64,000 nucleotides of DNA, from positions 62,001 through 126,000 of the forward strand of contig JACEFZ010024506.1 of the NCBI GenBank assembly GCA_014155875.1, written 5' to 3'. The stretch comes from Cepaea nemoralis. Lineage: Eukaryota > Mollusca > Gastropoda > Stylommatophora > Helicidae. The translations under genes and the position numbers were made by a program. Numbering within the stretch: the first letter of the stretch is position 1; the number at the start of each line of letters is the position of its first letter. Positions 11,021-22,043 of the stretch are shown one piece after another. A model generated the notes under the pieces. The model had not been told where the DNA came from. It was given only the letters and a program-made list of their open reading frames with translations, and searched no databases.

Positions 11021-11244
11021 ATGAGACATGATTTGCTTACTGCATAATTTTATACATAATACTTAATTTTGAAGACAGGTGTTTTGGAACTAGACAATGT
11101 GTTACACTTCCCATATTTTGCTCAAAGTCTTGTTACTATTTTGGAGATTGTTTTTTTTTGGTTGATGGTGATTTCATATTTGGATCACAATCTATTTGTA
11201 CATATATTCCGAGAACTTAAAGTTGACTGCTTGTTGTAAAGTAT

Positions 11245-13344
11245 TTAATTGTTTTGTTGCTTCATATACTTATACTCACCTTGTTTCAGTATGGCTACAC
11301 TAGCATGTTCTGTTGGTGGTTGCATCACTGATGTGTGATACATGGAAGATGTGACTGGTTGTATCACTGATGTGTGATACATGGAAGATGTGACTGGTTG
11401 CATCACTGATGTTTGATACACGGAGGATGTGACTGGTTGCATCACTGATGTGTGATACATGGAAGATGTGACTGGTTGCATCACTGATGTGTGATACATG
11501 GAAGATGTGACTGGTTGCATCAGTGATGTTTGATATATGGAGGAAGATGTGACTGGTTGCATCATTGATGTTTGATACATGAAAGATGTGACTGGTTGCA
11601 TCACTGATGTTTGATACATGGAAGATGTGACTGGTTGCATCACTGATGTTTGATACATGGAAGATGTGACTGGTTGCATCACTGATGTTTGATACATGGA
11701 AGATGTGACTGGTTGTATCACTGATGTTTGATACATGGAGGATGTGACTGGTTGCATCACTGATGTTTGATACATGGAAGATGTGACTGGTTGCATCACT
11801 GATGTTTGATACATGGAAGATGTGACTGGTTGCATCAGTGATGTTTGATACATGGAAGATGTGACTGGTTGTATCACTGATGTTTGATACATGGAGGATG
11901 TGACTGGTTGTATCACTGATGTTTGATACATGGAAGATGTGACTGGTTGCATCACTGATGTTTGATACATGGAAGATGTGACTGGTTGCATCACTGATGT
12001 TTGATACATGGAAGATGTGACTGGTTGTATCACTGATGTTTGATACATGGAAGATGTGACTGGTTGCATCACTGATGTTTGATACATGGAAGATGTGACT
12101 GGTTGCATCACTGATGTTTGATACATGGAAGATGTGACTGGTTGCATCACTGATGTTTGATACATGGAAGATGTGACTGGTTGTATCACTGATGTTTGAT
12201 ACATAGAAGATGTGACTGGTTGCATCAGTGATGTTTGATACATGGAGGAAGATGTGACTGGTTGCATCACTGATGTTTGATACATGGAAGATGTGACTGG
12301 TTGTATCACTGATGTTTGATACATAGAAGATGTGACTGGTTGTATCACTGATGTTTGATACATGGAAGATGTGACTGGTTGCATCACTGATGTTTGATAC
12401 ATGGAAGATGTGACTGGTTGCATCACTGATGTTTGATACATGGAGGATGTGACTGGTTGCATCACTGATGTTTGATACATGGAAGATGTGACTGGTTGCA
12501 TCACTGATGTTTGATACATGGAGGAAGATGTGACTGGTTGCATCAGTGATGTTTGATACATGGAAGATGTGACTGGTTGCATCACTGATGTTTGATACAT
12601 GGAAGATGTGACTGGTTGCATCACTGATGTTTGATACATGGAAGATGTGACTGGTTGCATCACTGATGTTTGATACATGGAAGATGTGACTGGTTGCATC
12701 ACTGATGTTTGATACATGGAAGATGTGACTGGTTGCATCACTGATGTTTGATACATGGAGGATGTGACTGGTTGTATCACTGATGTTTGATACATGGAAG
12801 ATGTGACTGGTTGCATCACTGATGTTTGATACATGGAAGATGTGACTGGTTGCATCACTGATGTTTGATACATGGAAGATGTGACTGGTTGTATCACTGA
12901 TGTTTGATACATGGAAGATGTGACTGGTTGCATCACTGATGTTTGATACATGGAAGATGTGACTGGTTGTATCACTGATGTTTGATACATGGAAGATGTG
13001 ACTGGTTGTATCACTGATGTTTGATACATGGAAGATGTGACTGGTTGCATCACTGATGTTTGATACATGGAACATGTGACTGGTTGCATCACTGATGTTT
13101 AATACATGGAGGAAGATGTGACTGGTTGTATCACTGATGTTTGATACATGGAGGATGTAACTGATTGTATCACTGATGTTTGATACATAGAAGATGTGAC
13201 TGGTTGCATAACTGATGTTTGATACATGGAAGATGTGACTGGTTGCATCACTGATGTTTGATACATGGAAGATGTGACTGGTTGCATCACTGATGTTTGA
13301 TACATGGAAGATGTGACTGGTTGCATCACTGATGTTTGATACAT
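11245..13344 (-). other. Open reading frame across the 39-bp minisatellite (doubtful gene)
   Basis: On the minus strand two frames are open across the array. One (11245-13092, 615 codons) repeats MYQTSVMQPVTSS. The same frame continues upstream as 13099-13344, interrupted by a single CAA-to-TAA change near 13093-13098. The other (11300-13444, 714 codons) repeats HVSNISDATSHIF without interruption. The YQTS frame runs out of the array through a unique stretch (TEHASVAILKQ) straight into a strong splice-donor match, AACAAG|GTGAGTAT, at about 11280. No homology is recognised. Openness alone is expected for a 13-codon unit lacking stops, so coding status is uncertain. Confidence 0.25.
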
Positions 13345-13345
13345 G
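11305..13345. repeat. 39-bp minisatellite, about 52 copies
   Basis: Unit GAAGATGTGACTGGTTGCAT + CACTGATGTTTGATACATG. Units differ by a few transitions (GCATC/GTATC, GAAG/GAGG, CACTG/CAGTG). The length variants seen are 3-bp insertions (GGAGGAAGATG), so the frame is kept throughout. Confidence 0.95.
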
Positions 13346-13700
13346 GTAGATGCGACTTAACATCAACCGCTGGGAGATAACAGAACCATATGAAAAGTCA
13401 GCTGTGTTCACACATTGCCAATTATTGTCATTATTTGCTGACACGGACCCTTTCCCACACCTTAAAGTACATTCTGTATACAGTGCTAGACCCAGGTTTG
13501 TCTAGACCCACTGCCACTGGATGGTTGACGTGGTCAATAAGTGGCCTGCAGGATGCCTGGACTTCCCAAGGCATGTTTGCTACCCATTGTAGGCTGGTTT
13601 CAAAAATCTGAATCTGCCCAGCTGTAGAGCACAAACCCTTGACTATCAGCAAGTCTGAAGCCGAGGGAGTGTGTGTTGTATTGAAACAGCAAATTATTTG
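13346..13700. other. Unassigned unique sequence
   Basis: A mixed-composition stretch with no repeat unit or conserved coding signal that I recognise. Open frames on both strands are short (73 and 96 codons). Confidence 0.4.
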
Positions 13701-14500
13701 GTTATTATAGAAGGGAGTCATGTATTACTTGGTTATTATAAAATGTAGTCACAGATTACTTGATTATTATAAAGTTGAGTTACAGATTACTTGGTTATTA
13801 TATAATAGTCACATATTACTTGGATATTATAAAATGGAGTCATATATTACTTGGTTGTTACAAAATGGAAACACACGATTCTTGCTTATTATAAAATGGA
13901 GTCATATAATACTTGGTTATTATAAGATGGAGTCATATATAACTTGGTTATTACAAAATAGTTATATATTACTTGGTTATTATAAAATGGGCCGGCTTCC
14001 TGGCCTAGAGGCTAGCAACTTTTCTCCGTAATCTCGTATACTCTCGTAAGTAACATGATGACGGTGAGAATCATCAGTGGTTCGAATCGCGTCGGTAACT
14101 TACGGGGTATGTGAGCCGGCCGCTCAGAAACCAATGGCAAACTACTGAGCGTAATCTTGCCAAGAAATCAACAATCAGCTGAAAGATGCTGATGTTGACA
14201 GCGATGTCCTGTAAAGGATATGCAAACATTATTATTATTATAAAATGGAGTCATATATTACTTGGTTATTATAAAATAGTCACACATTACTTGGTTATTA
14301 TAAAATGGAGTCATAAATTACTTGGTTGTTATAAAATGAAGTCACAGATTATTTGGTTATTATAAAATGGAGTCACAGATGACTTGGTTGTTATAAAATG
14401 TATAACACAATTCTTAGTTATTATAAAAGTGAGTCACAGATTGCTTGGTTATTATGAAAGTGAGTCACAGATTGCTTGGTTATTATGAAAGGGGGTTGTA
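13700..14500. repeat. 31-bp minisatellite, split by a SINE
   Basis: Units with ATTACTTGGTTATTATAAAA and TGGAGTCATAT, from 13700 to 13990 and again 14228 to 14500. The SINE-B at 13988-14228 interrupts it. Confidence 0.88.
13988..14228 (+). mobile_element. SINE-B, near full length
   Basis: Begins GGCCGGCTTCCTGGCCTAGA (tRNA-like A-box region). It has a B-box-like GTGGTTCGAATCGCG near 14071, the body CAATGGCAAACTACTGAGCG, and ends TGTCCTGTAAAGGATATGCA followed by an (ATT)n tail. ATTATAAAATGG occurs on both sides and can serve as target-site duplication. Confidence 0.8.
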
Positions 14501-14819
14501 GCTTGAAGAAGGTCAGCACACGCTGAATTAACCAAGAATCATGAACAGAATGACCTCCCATGATACGCAGCTTTACGTATGTTTCTGATCGTGTCTCCCC
14601 TGCTAGCAGCTATGATATACACGCTGAAGCATCTGCATGTGACTTGGTGTTGGTACATGTACTTAATTTATGTCTAGTTATTTGTGGCTTTTACTGAATA
14701 AAAATAGCACTGATTATATATGATTTCTGTTGTAGTCTTTTGTTAATGAGTTTATGGTAAAAGGGTCTGCAGTCATGTAACCTGGCTATTCCATGGAGGT
14801 TGTTGCACACAGCAGTAAG

Positions 14820-15045
14820 GTTTAGGAAGGAGTCTCTGTGGCAAAATTTTTAAGTCGCATAGCTTGCCCTATAAAGGGTCATGGGTTCTTTTTAGGAATA
14901 CATCATTCAGTTCATGAGTGGCATTTCTTTTCGGAGACCCCAGGAGATTGTCACAGGAGCTACGGAGTTTGTGCTGTGTGTGAGGTTTTCAGCAGACTGC
15001 TGTGTGGAAAGAAGACCAAGTCATAAGGGATTGAAGTAAGTTGGT
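14820..15045 (+). mobile_element. SINE-A copy
   Basis: GAGTGGCATTTCTTTTCGGAGAC (in part), ACAGGAGCTACGGAGTTTGT and CATAAGGGATTGAAG correspond to the SINE-A core and tail. Confidence 0.65.
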
Positions 15046-15059
15046 GCAGTCAAGTCAAT

Positions 15060-15245
15060 TCTCCTGACTTTAACCTATGTTTAGAAATAGAGGAAACAGA
15101 GCAAGAGGCCATGCAAGCGATGGATTAGCAGAATAGCTGAAACAATTAATACCACTTTGAATGCAGCCCACATACGGACTTTGTCCAGAAAGCTGTTCCT
15201 AACTTGATGCTGAAAAACATAAACAGTGGAAACAAGAAAAACAAA
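15060..15245 (+). mobile_element. LINE 3' fragment, degenerate
   Basis: AGAGCAAGAGGCCATGCAAG and the following bases translate, with stops, into a GRPR-like then tryptophan-ending LINE C-terminus. Weak evidence. Confidence 0.35.
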
Positions 15246-15770
15246 GTCTGCTGTGTTTCCATCATAGACGGGTTTCCTAGCAACCTACTTCTGCTGCTAC
15301 TGCTGCCTTTCATCTTCCTATGAAGCTTAGGCCCTGAAGCAACTTACACCAAGCATTTTACTGACTTTTTCCTGACTGGCTGGATTTTACAGCTAACATT
15401 TGTATGGGATGAGATAGCCAGTACTATGCCACTCCTCCATAGTCGCCTATTACTACATACACACTAGGTTGTAGTGTTTCTACACTTTGCTGCCTTTCTG
15501 ATACCTAGTTCACAAACTGGTGATAATGAACTACTAGGAATACACATTAGACACAGCTGTTAAAAACTGAGCTGAGTTGAGTTAAGAACCGACATCACTG
15601 CACTCAGGACATTCCAATACGTGCTCCGTTCCCTCATTCAACAGCCAGCGAAGAGTCATACTACTAATCATTCCCACCGCTATCTGATTTAAAGTTGTTA
15701 AAAACTGATCAAATACGTAATTAAAGAAATGTAACAGTAAATAATATGGACTGAATGTAGATTAGGAAAA
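15245..15770. other. No feature recognised
   Basis: Ordinary AT-moderate sequence. ACATTCCAATACGTGCTCCG and CCTCATTCAACAGCCAGCGA near 15610-15650 match words at 22080-22140, so part is a LINE-I minus-strand fragment. The rest is unassigned. Confidence 0.4.
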
Positions 15771-15779
15771 CCTGAAAAC

Positions 15780-15990
15780 AGTATAACTAGTTAGGTTTTT
15801 GTCTGGAATCCTCAGGGTAAAAGAAATGGAGGAAGATCTGAAAGTACACAGAGAAAACAATTAGAAATAGAAGTGAATAATATGGACAGAGCTGCATGGG
15901 GTAGCTAAGGATAAGAGGGCTTGGAGAGAGCTGGTTCTGGGCCTATGCTACATTCGGGGATCAAGAGCAAAAGAAAAAGAAGTGTTGAGT
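15780..15990 (+). mobile_element. LINE 3' end fragment
   Basis: GGTAAAAGAAATGGAGGAAG through GGGCCTATGCTACATTCGGG reads as a decayed LINE C-terminus ending in an AGAAAAAGAAG-rich tail. Confidence 0.4.
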
Positions 15991-16760
15991 CAGAACAATG
16001 CTTTAGCAAACATAAAAAGAATTAAACATCAATGAGAAATGTTAAGATACAAAGTAACACAGACACATAAAGAGATATATTCACTTTTATCATGAATTGT
16101 ACGAAAGAAGTGGATGACAGAAAGCATATCCCTTTTAATAGATGAAAGAAAGAAATATAAAAATGATACAAATTTATATAACAAGATTAACAAATACATC
16201 AAAGTCAAGTGCAATGTAACATTGCAAAAGAATGATGGGTACATTATCTGTGTAAAGGAATCATGGAAATAGTATAGATAACACACAGGGGGCAATCAAA
16301 TGCACATATACTTAAGAATTAATCAAGCGAAGAGAATACCAAACTACCTGATGTCTGGAATGGAGGCAGCAGAAAATATTAACGGTACTAAACGAAAACC
16401 TTGCAAGATGGACATAGTATTTTAGTGAACTTTATAATGATGACAAAACAGAAGTTAACAGATTCTGTGCCAATCAAAAATGAAAGATGGAAAACGGAAA
16501 GTAGGAGTGTTCACACATGGCTTAAAAGTTGTTAATATGGTAGCAGACATGTTGTATATAAATGGAATGGCGATATAAAAGCCCATGGCAGATACGGGAA
16601 GTCACTTAAGGTGATATATCATCCCATGGCACTGATTCACATTTTACCATCAGAAATAATGAGAAGCAACTGATTACATAACAAGGGAAAAGTGCCAACA
16701 CTAGACAGTGCAACAATAGAAACATTTGACACTCTTGGGGAATCTGATATTGATGTCATT
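15991..16760. other. Unassigned, possibly LINE linker
   Basis: The words TATAATGATGACAAAACAGA and CAATCAAAAATGAAAG hint at a decayed LINE segment between endonuclease and RT. No motif is clear enough to call. Confidence 0.25.
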
Positions 16761-16764
16761 ATTA

Positions 16765-17275
16765 AAAAATGTTTCGCGTATCCTTTACGGGACATCGCTG
16801 TCAACATCAGCATCTTTCAGCTAATTGTTGATTTCTTGGCAAGATTACGCTCAGTAGTTTACCATTGCCGGTTTCTCTGGCCGAGGTGTTACACCACTTT
16901 CTCCGTAATCCCGTTTATCACGCAGTCTCGTAGCGGGCGAGAGCTGGAAGCGGTTCTACCCCCGCTGGTGACTTGCGTGATAACTGAGCCGGCCGCTCAG
17001 AAAGCAATGGCAAACTACTGAGCGTAATCTTGCCAAGAAATCAACAGACAGCTGAAAGATGCTGCTGTTGGTAGCGATGTCCTGTAAAGGATATGCAAAT
17101 TTAAAAAAAGTTTGCCATTGCTTTCTGAGTGGCCGGCTCATTTAACCCGCAAGTCACCAGCGCGGGTAGAAACGCTTCCAGTTCTCGCGCACTGCGAGAA
17201 CCTTCGTGGATAAACGGGATTACGGAGAAAGTCGTGTAACTCCTCGGCCAGAGAGACCGGCGATGTCATTTTTAC
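16765..17275. mobile_element. Cluster of three SINE-B copies in alternating orientation
   Basis: 16765-16865 is the 3' half on the minus strand. 16866-17102 is a full plus-strand copy from GGTTTCTCTGGCCGAGG to CCTGTAAAGGATATGCAAAT. 17108-17272 is the 5' half on the minus strand (TTTGCCATTGCTTTCTGAGT to CTCGGCCAGAGAGACCGG). Plus and minus copies form long inverted repeats. Confidence 0.8.
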
Positions 17276-17500
17276 AATCTATTAAATGGCATATGTAACA
17301 GTGGACACTTCTCAGCAGACTTATTCAAATAATTTATTATCGCCATTCCACAAAAATCTGGGTGAACAGATTAATAAGAATATAGAATTGTTAATCTCAT
17401 GACTCATGGAACCAAAATATTGAGAATTGGGAAATGAATGCGTAACAAAAAATAAGACCAGAAATAGAAGAGTAACAACGTGAATTACTTCAGGAAAAAG
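17276..17500. other. No feature recognised
   Basis: AT-rich stretch with no coding or repeat signal that I can name. Confidence 0.4.
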
Positions 17501-19140
17501 AGAAACTTATTATTATATATGCAAACAAACGAACTTTATTTTCAAAGAGTGACAACTTAGGCACGTAGGTCTGTCTTGTATTCGGCTCTTCCAACCAATC
17601 ATCTTTCGCACATCAGCGAAGAGTCACCCTGCCAGCCCATCAGGCTGTTTATTTCCCCCGCACTCCTGCATGGCCAGGGCAAAAAATCCACACAATTCTC
17701 ACAAATCTGTGACCTCTGAAGCCAGGTGAGCCATTCCACATGGAACATTCCTTTTTCCACCTTACTAAGCTTACTCCTTGAGTCCGTAATGAATACAGGT
17801 GTGTTGCAGTGGTCTCCTCTAACCAATGGAATGCCGTTGTTACTGCTTCCACCTCCATTTTCATGCTGGAGGTCGTAGTCTCATATGCCAGACTCTCCTT
17901 TGTCAAGAATCGTCCATTAGCCGTCGCAATGAAACCCCAACCACTCCGTCTGTTTCTCACCACTGAGCTATTGGTGTAGATCACTATGTCACCTTGATGT
18001 GTGTTACTCTGGATCAGTTGTTGCACCTCAAACTCTGTGCGGCCCGCTGCTCATTCCCTGCACTCACAACCCAATGTTACTATTACAATGTGCCAGTCCG
18101 ACATGCCTTCCGGTACTTTAACCCACTCTTTTTCACGAATGATAATCTCTAGATCACACATCTAACATACAGATATTTCCACCTGTGTCATCCAGGACCT
18201 GCCTCGTCTTAATCTATGACCACAACCATGGCTTCGTGTAAGGGGTGATCTCTGTCTGCAGCGACTCTCGGGTACCATTTGGCTTGAAAGACCCTATACT
18301 ATCATTGTTGGTAGCGCCAGGATATGCCTCATGCATGTAATTGGTGTGTCCTTTGTGCACCCCAGGATCACCGGCATGGCAGCATTCTGTATGCGCCCCA
18401 AGCTTTCAAGCTGGCTCTTTGATACTGTCAGCAGCCCCAGTCCATACCCAGTGGTTGAAATTATTAACTGTTGAAAGAGCCTGTAACGTATCCTCTGCTC
18501 TACCCCGGTTCCTGCCATCGCCCTCAATGCATCAAGTACCCTACCAGCCTTTGTTACCAAAGCCTCCACATGATTCATAAAAGACATACCCCTGTACCTG
18601 TCAAAGATGATTCCCAAGTACTTCAATTTACTCTCTCTATTACAAGGACATGGGTTGCGGACGCAGTTAATAATCCCACATACCCGCGTTCGTAACACAG
18701 CTGCGTGCGATTTGGCAGCATACCACCTTGCATTGTTCTTTATGAAATGGTATGGGTGCCTGTCATTCAGAAAATAATGGCAAACTGCTGAACGTAAACT
18801 TGCCAAGAAATCACAAACAGCCAAAAAATGCTGGGGTTGATTGCGACATCCTGTAAAGGATATGCAACTAACTATAAGAAGAGGACATCCATTCAATATA
18901 ATACATGGGACATCTGCCTTCACGGTTCGGTTATCCAGGGAATCCCACACAACTGATGCCTTGTCTTGGCTTATAACGGCCCCTGCGTCCCTGTAACACT
19001 TCGCTTCCTTGTTTACTGCCGTCTGTAAGTCTTCAGCCAAACTTTCACTGTCTCTTCCCTGTCTGAACACCAGCACATCATCGGCAAATGTCAAGATTCT
19101 AACAATTCCTTGTGTCTCAATATCTGCGAATAATAAAGAA
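17500..19140 (-). mobile_element. LINE-I remnant (RT plus RNase H), minus strand
   Basis: Minus-strand reading gives an RT piece with TFADDVLVFRQGRD at about 19060-19094, then LKYLGIIFDRYRGMSF and the C-terminal RT/thumb. An RNase H domain follows at 17649-18026, with YTNSSVV (first Asp changed to Asn), MEVEAV and [10 protein letters not shown]. The 3' end has CAAACAAACGAACTTTATTT near 17520, also seen at 35.5 kb. RT joined to RNase H is the I-superfamily layout. Frameshifts make it dead. A SINE-B (18655-18870) sits inside. Confidence 0.8.
18655..18870 (+). mobile_element. SINE-B inside LINE-I
   Basis: CATTCAGAAAATAATGGCAA, ACTGCTGAACGTAAACTTGC and CATCCTGTAAAGGATATGCA mark a plus-strand SINE-B. 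The host LINE-I frame on the minus strand stays open through it, so the 266-codon frame at 18294-19094 is a chimera. Confidence 0.75.
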
Positions 19141-19394
19141 CAAATATTGACAGCAAACCGCAGCCATAAGAATCAACAATTTGGTAGGAACTTTTCAGTG
19201 TATAAAGGCGGACATCAGACAAAATTGTGTAATGTCTCCCAACTTGTTTTCACTGTACAATGAACATATAATGAGATCTACAGAAAATATGTCAGGGATC
19301 CTGGTTGGTGGATATAATATAAATAACTTACGTTACGCTGAAGACAGTCTTGATAGCAACAAGCCAAAACGATCTACAGGAAATGATAAATACA

Positions 19395-19467
19395 GTTTGA
19401 ATAACGAAGACACAAACAATAGATTGCACGATTTATTGCCTGGCATATTTCGCTGCATCTCGTCAGG
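19395..19467 (-). repeat. Dispersed short repeat, minus copy
   Basis: The complement contains CTGACGAGATGCAGCGAAAT and GCCAGGCAATAAATCGTGCA. Close copies are at 34.18 and 45.59 kb on the plus strand. Confidence 0.7.
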
Positions 19468-19472
19468 TACAT

Positions 19473-19572
<100 letters not shown>

Positions 19573-19904
19573 CAGTGGTTGTAGAAAGTGAAATGAGCCT
19601 TTTTTAATAATAGAAAGACGGAAGTAATGGTGATATCAAAGACACAGATTGTGCCTAAATGTGGTATTAAAGTAAATGACGTTGTTTTGGGGCAAATGCA
19701 AAAATGCATATATCTAGAAACGCGGATAACATCAGATGGAAGATGCATCACTGAGATAAAGAACAAAATAGGACAAGCAAAAGCTGCATTCTACCAAATG
19801 AAGAACATTTTTTGTGTGCAATAAGTCACTGCTGTTGAAAGTTAGAAAAAGAGTTCTTGCGTGTTACATAGAACCAATTTTAACATACGGTTACGAATCC
19901 TGGA

Positions 19905-20178
19905 CAATTAATTTTGTTGTTGTTGCATATCTCTTACAGGACATTGCAGTCAACATCAGCATTTTTCAGCGTGCTGTTGATGTACAAGGCAAGATTACGC
20001 TTCAGTAAGTTTGCCATTGCTTTCTGAGCTACCGGCTCACATACCCCGTAAGTTACTAACGCAGCAAGAACCGCTACCGATTCTCGCGCAGATTCTACCG
20101 GTTACGTTACTCACGAGAATATACGGGATTACGGAGAAAGACGTTAACCGCTAGGCCAGGGAGACCGATAAATACTAG
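19905..20178 (-). mobile_element. SINE-B, minus strand
   Basis: Starts with GCATATCTCTTACAGGACAT and runs through TTTGCCATTGCTTTCTGAGC and CCGCTACCGATTCTCGCGCA to TAACCGCTAGGCCAGGGAGA. It splits the LINE-W frame right after ESWTIN. Confidence 0.8.
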
Positions 20179-20390
20179 GTGGGGAAAAAATCCACGGAAG
20201 CCTTGGAGATGTGGTTTTATAGGAGAATGCTAAAAATTAGCTGGATAGCCAAAATGAGCAATCTAGACATTCTATGAGAAGCTGAGTCGCAAAGACAACT
20301 TATCACAAACATCGGAAAGATGCAGTCATCGCTTTGTGGTCACATTATGAGAAGACAAAAGCTGGAACATGTGTCAACCGGAAAGATTTG

Positions 20391-20393
<3 letters not shown>

Positions 20394-20448
<55 letters not shown>

Positions 20449-20453
20449 AGAGA
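20394..20453. repeat. (GA)n microsatellite
   Basis: Nearly pure GA run replacing the usual Arg/Gly-rich segment of LINE-W. Confidence 0.95.
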
Positions 20454-20724
20454 GCATGAGCGTGAGGTGATTCTTGACAGTCTTGTGTCAGGGCACGGAA
20501 GAAAGTAAATACGAATTGATTGATCCAAGCCGCCGGAAAATGCAGTTTGTGGACGGGTATGATCGCGCACGCCAGCCGGCAAGGCACTGGATGATGATGA
20601 TATTGTCCATATTGCAAATGACAACCTTTGCTATAGTGATTCTTGTTCTAATCTCCCATCAGATGTTATGACGTTCAGAGATAGTTGAACCGACGCACTT
20701 GTTTAAGAATATTCCCATTTACTC

Positions 20725-21000
20725 GTATATTTCATGCATTCAGTAGCATGTCCTTTGCAGAACCTCGCTCCTTAACAACCTTCCGGAAAACTTCTCGATC
20801 ATAAGCAAGATGTCCCGCGTCCGATACACCCATCTGGGGATCATCCGCCACATCCTGCACCAATCTTCTCTTTGACCGTCCTCTTCCACTCTTCTCAGGC
20901 ATATACCCCTCCATTATTATCTCCAAACTTTCATAGCTTGAAATGACCAACATATTTCAACTTCTGTGTGTTTTTATCGTTTAGTAGCCAGCCCTCTTCA
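20725..21000 (-). mobile_element. LINE 3' fragment, minus strand
   Basis: Minus frame 20732-20953 reads GRGRSKRRLVQDVADDPQMG then DAGHLAYDREVFRKVVKERG, a pattern common at LINE C-termini (basic GRxRRR stretch, then AGxLAxDRxxFR). Confidence 0.6.
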
Positions 21001-21149
21001 ATCTTGCCGTATGGATGCATTTGTTCGTTTCTGTATCCAAGATATTCTTAGATGCCGTCTATAACATTTATATTCAAAGGCAATTTATGTGCTGTTCAGC
21101 TTGCTTAGTAAGTGTCCAGGTCTCACAGGCGTGTGTTGCAATGGGAGAG

Positions 21150-21505
21150 ATGCATCATCATCTCATCTCATCTTGTTCCTCTTGTACCTTGCGGTGTCGA
21201 GGTGAAGTATAAACAGCAGGAGAGTGCCCGTTTATGGGCTTCATGACTCGTGATTCCCACGGACTCTGTACATTCTTTACGTGGTAAGCCTCTTCCTCTA
21301 CTTCCATCTGGTCTGTACATCGTTGCTTGTTCCAGTTGCATGGCCAAACTATTTGACTTGCTGTCTTCTAATAAAACCCAGCGCTGCTGTAAACCCCACT
21401 TTAGTCCTGATTTCTTCATTTCTGATCTTCTCTTTTTTCTTTTCTTTTTTATGCAGACTCTTAAAATGATATTGTGGTATTTATTTCTTCCGAGTGGCAA
21501 CCATA
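21150..21505 (-). mobile_element. LINE-T 3' end, minus strand
   Basis: Minus frame 21168-21500 contains ATMYRPDGSRGRGLPRKECT and CLYFTSTPQGTRGTR, followed by an (ATGAG)n tail seen on the plus strand as CTCATCTCAT. Copies are at 29.27, 34.55, 42.82 (minus) and 43.84 kb (plus). Confidence 0.7.
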
Positions 21506-21730
21506 ACCGCTGTCTTCTTACAATTTCATTCTAACTCTGTTGTTCCCCGTGTACAACAAGGACAAGGTACATTCACAATTCTCTTATCCAGACCCAGCCC
21601 AATGTCAAGGCCATGGAAGACGTGAACAGACGACGGAAGTAGTTGGGAGTAAACAAGCCACTGTTGAAACCACCACGTCGAACATTTACACGGGATGTTT
21701 CAGATTTATAATTGTTTGTAGTTGAGAGTG

Positions 21731-22043
21731 ATGGCTTTTTTGAAACGATTGGTGAAACCTAAATTGATACTGATAGGCGGATTGCACCAGGACTGTGTTA
21801 AAATATGTGCATTACCAACATGGTCAAGGTCTGTATCGGTTCGTCAAGTTCAACTCTCGGCATTTTGTTCTAGCAACAACGGCAGAGATCAGAACTGGTT
21901 CTACAAGGAGCGGTCGACACGTAATGATGATAGAACCAGACGTCGGTATACAAGTGACAGTTATTCCAGAAGTAAAACAAGATACAGAAGCGATGGAAGG
22001 CGTTTAGGTTCCACAGTAATCGCGTTTGCTGTAGGAGCAGCCG
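21731..22043 (+). CDS. SUOX: SUOX exon 1 (mitochondrial leader and anchor)
   Basis: [17 protein letters not shown] begins the leader. An Arg/Ser-rich stretch ([25 protein letters not shown]) follows, then [13 protein letters not shown]. Donor CCG|GTAAGT at 22044 leaves one G, which with GT of exon 2 makes Gly105. The link to exon 2 rests on matching phase, donor quality, and the fit of a hydrophobic segment continuing into GGGLYWIL; sequence conservation of this region is low. Confidence 0.8.

Noticed and set aside
13390..13721. Two overlapping frames of 73 and 96 codons as small genes
   Set aside because: Opposite strands, no conserved motif, no splice or Kozak support.
364..14500. Regular 31- to 39-bp repeats that superficially resemble CRISPR arrays
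   Set aside because: Units are directly contiguous with no unique spacers, and the setting is a spliced animal genome.
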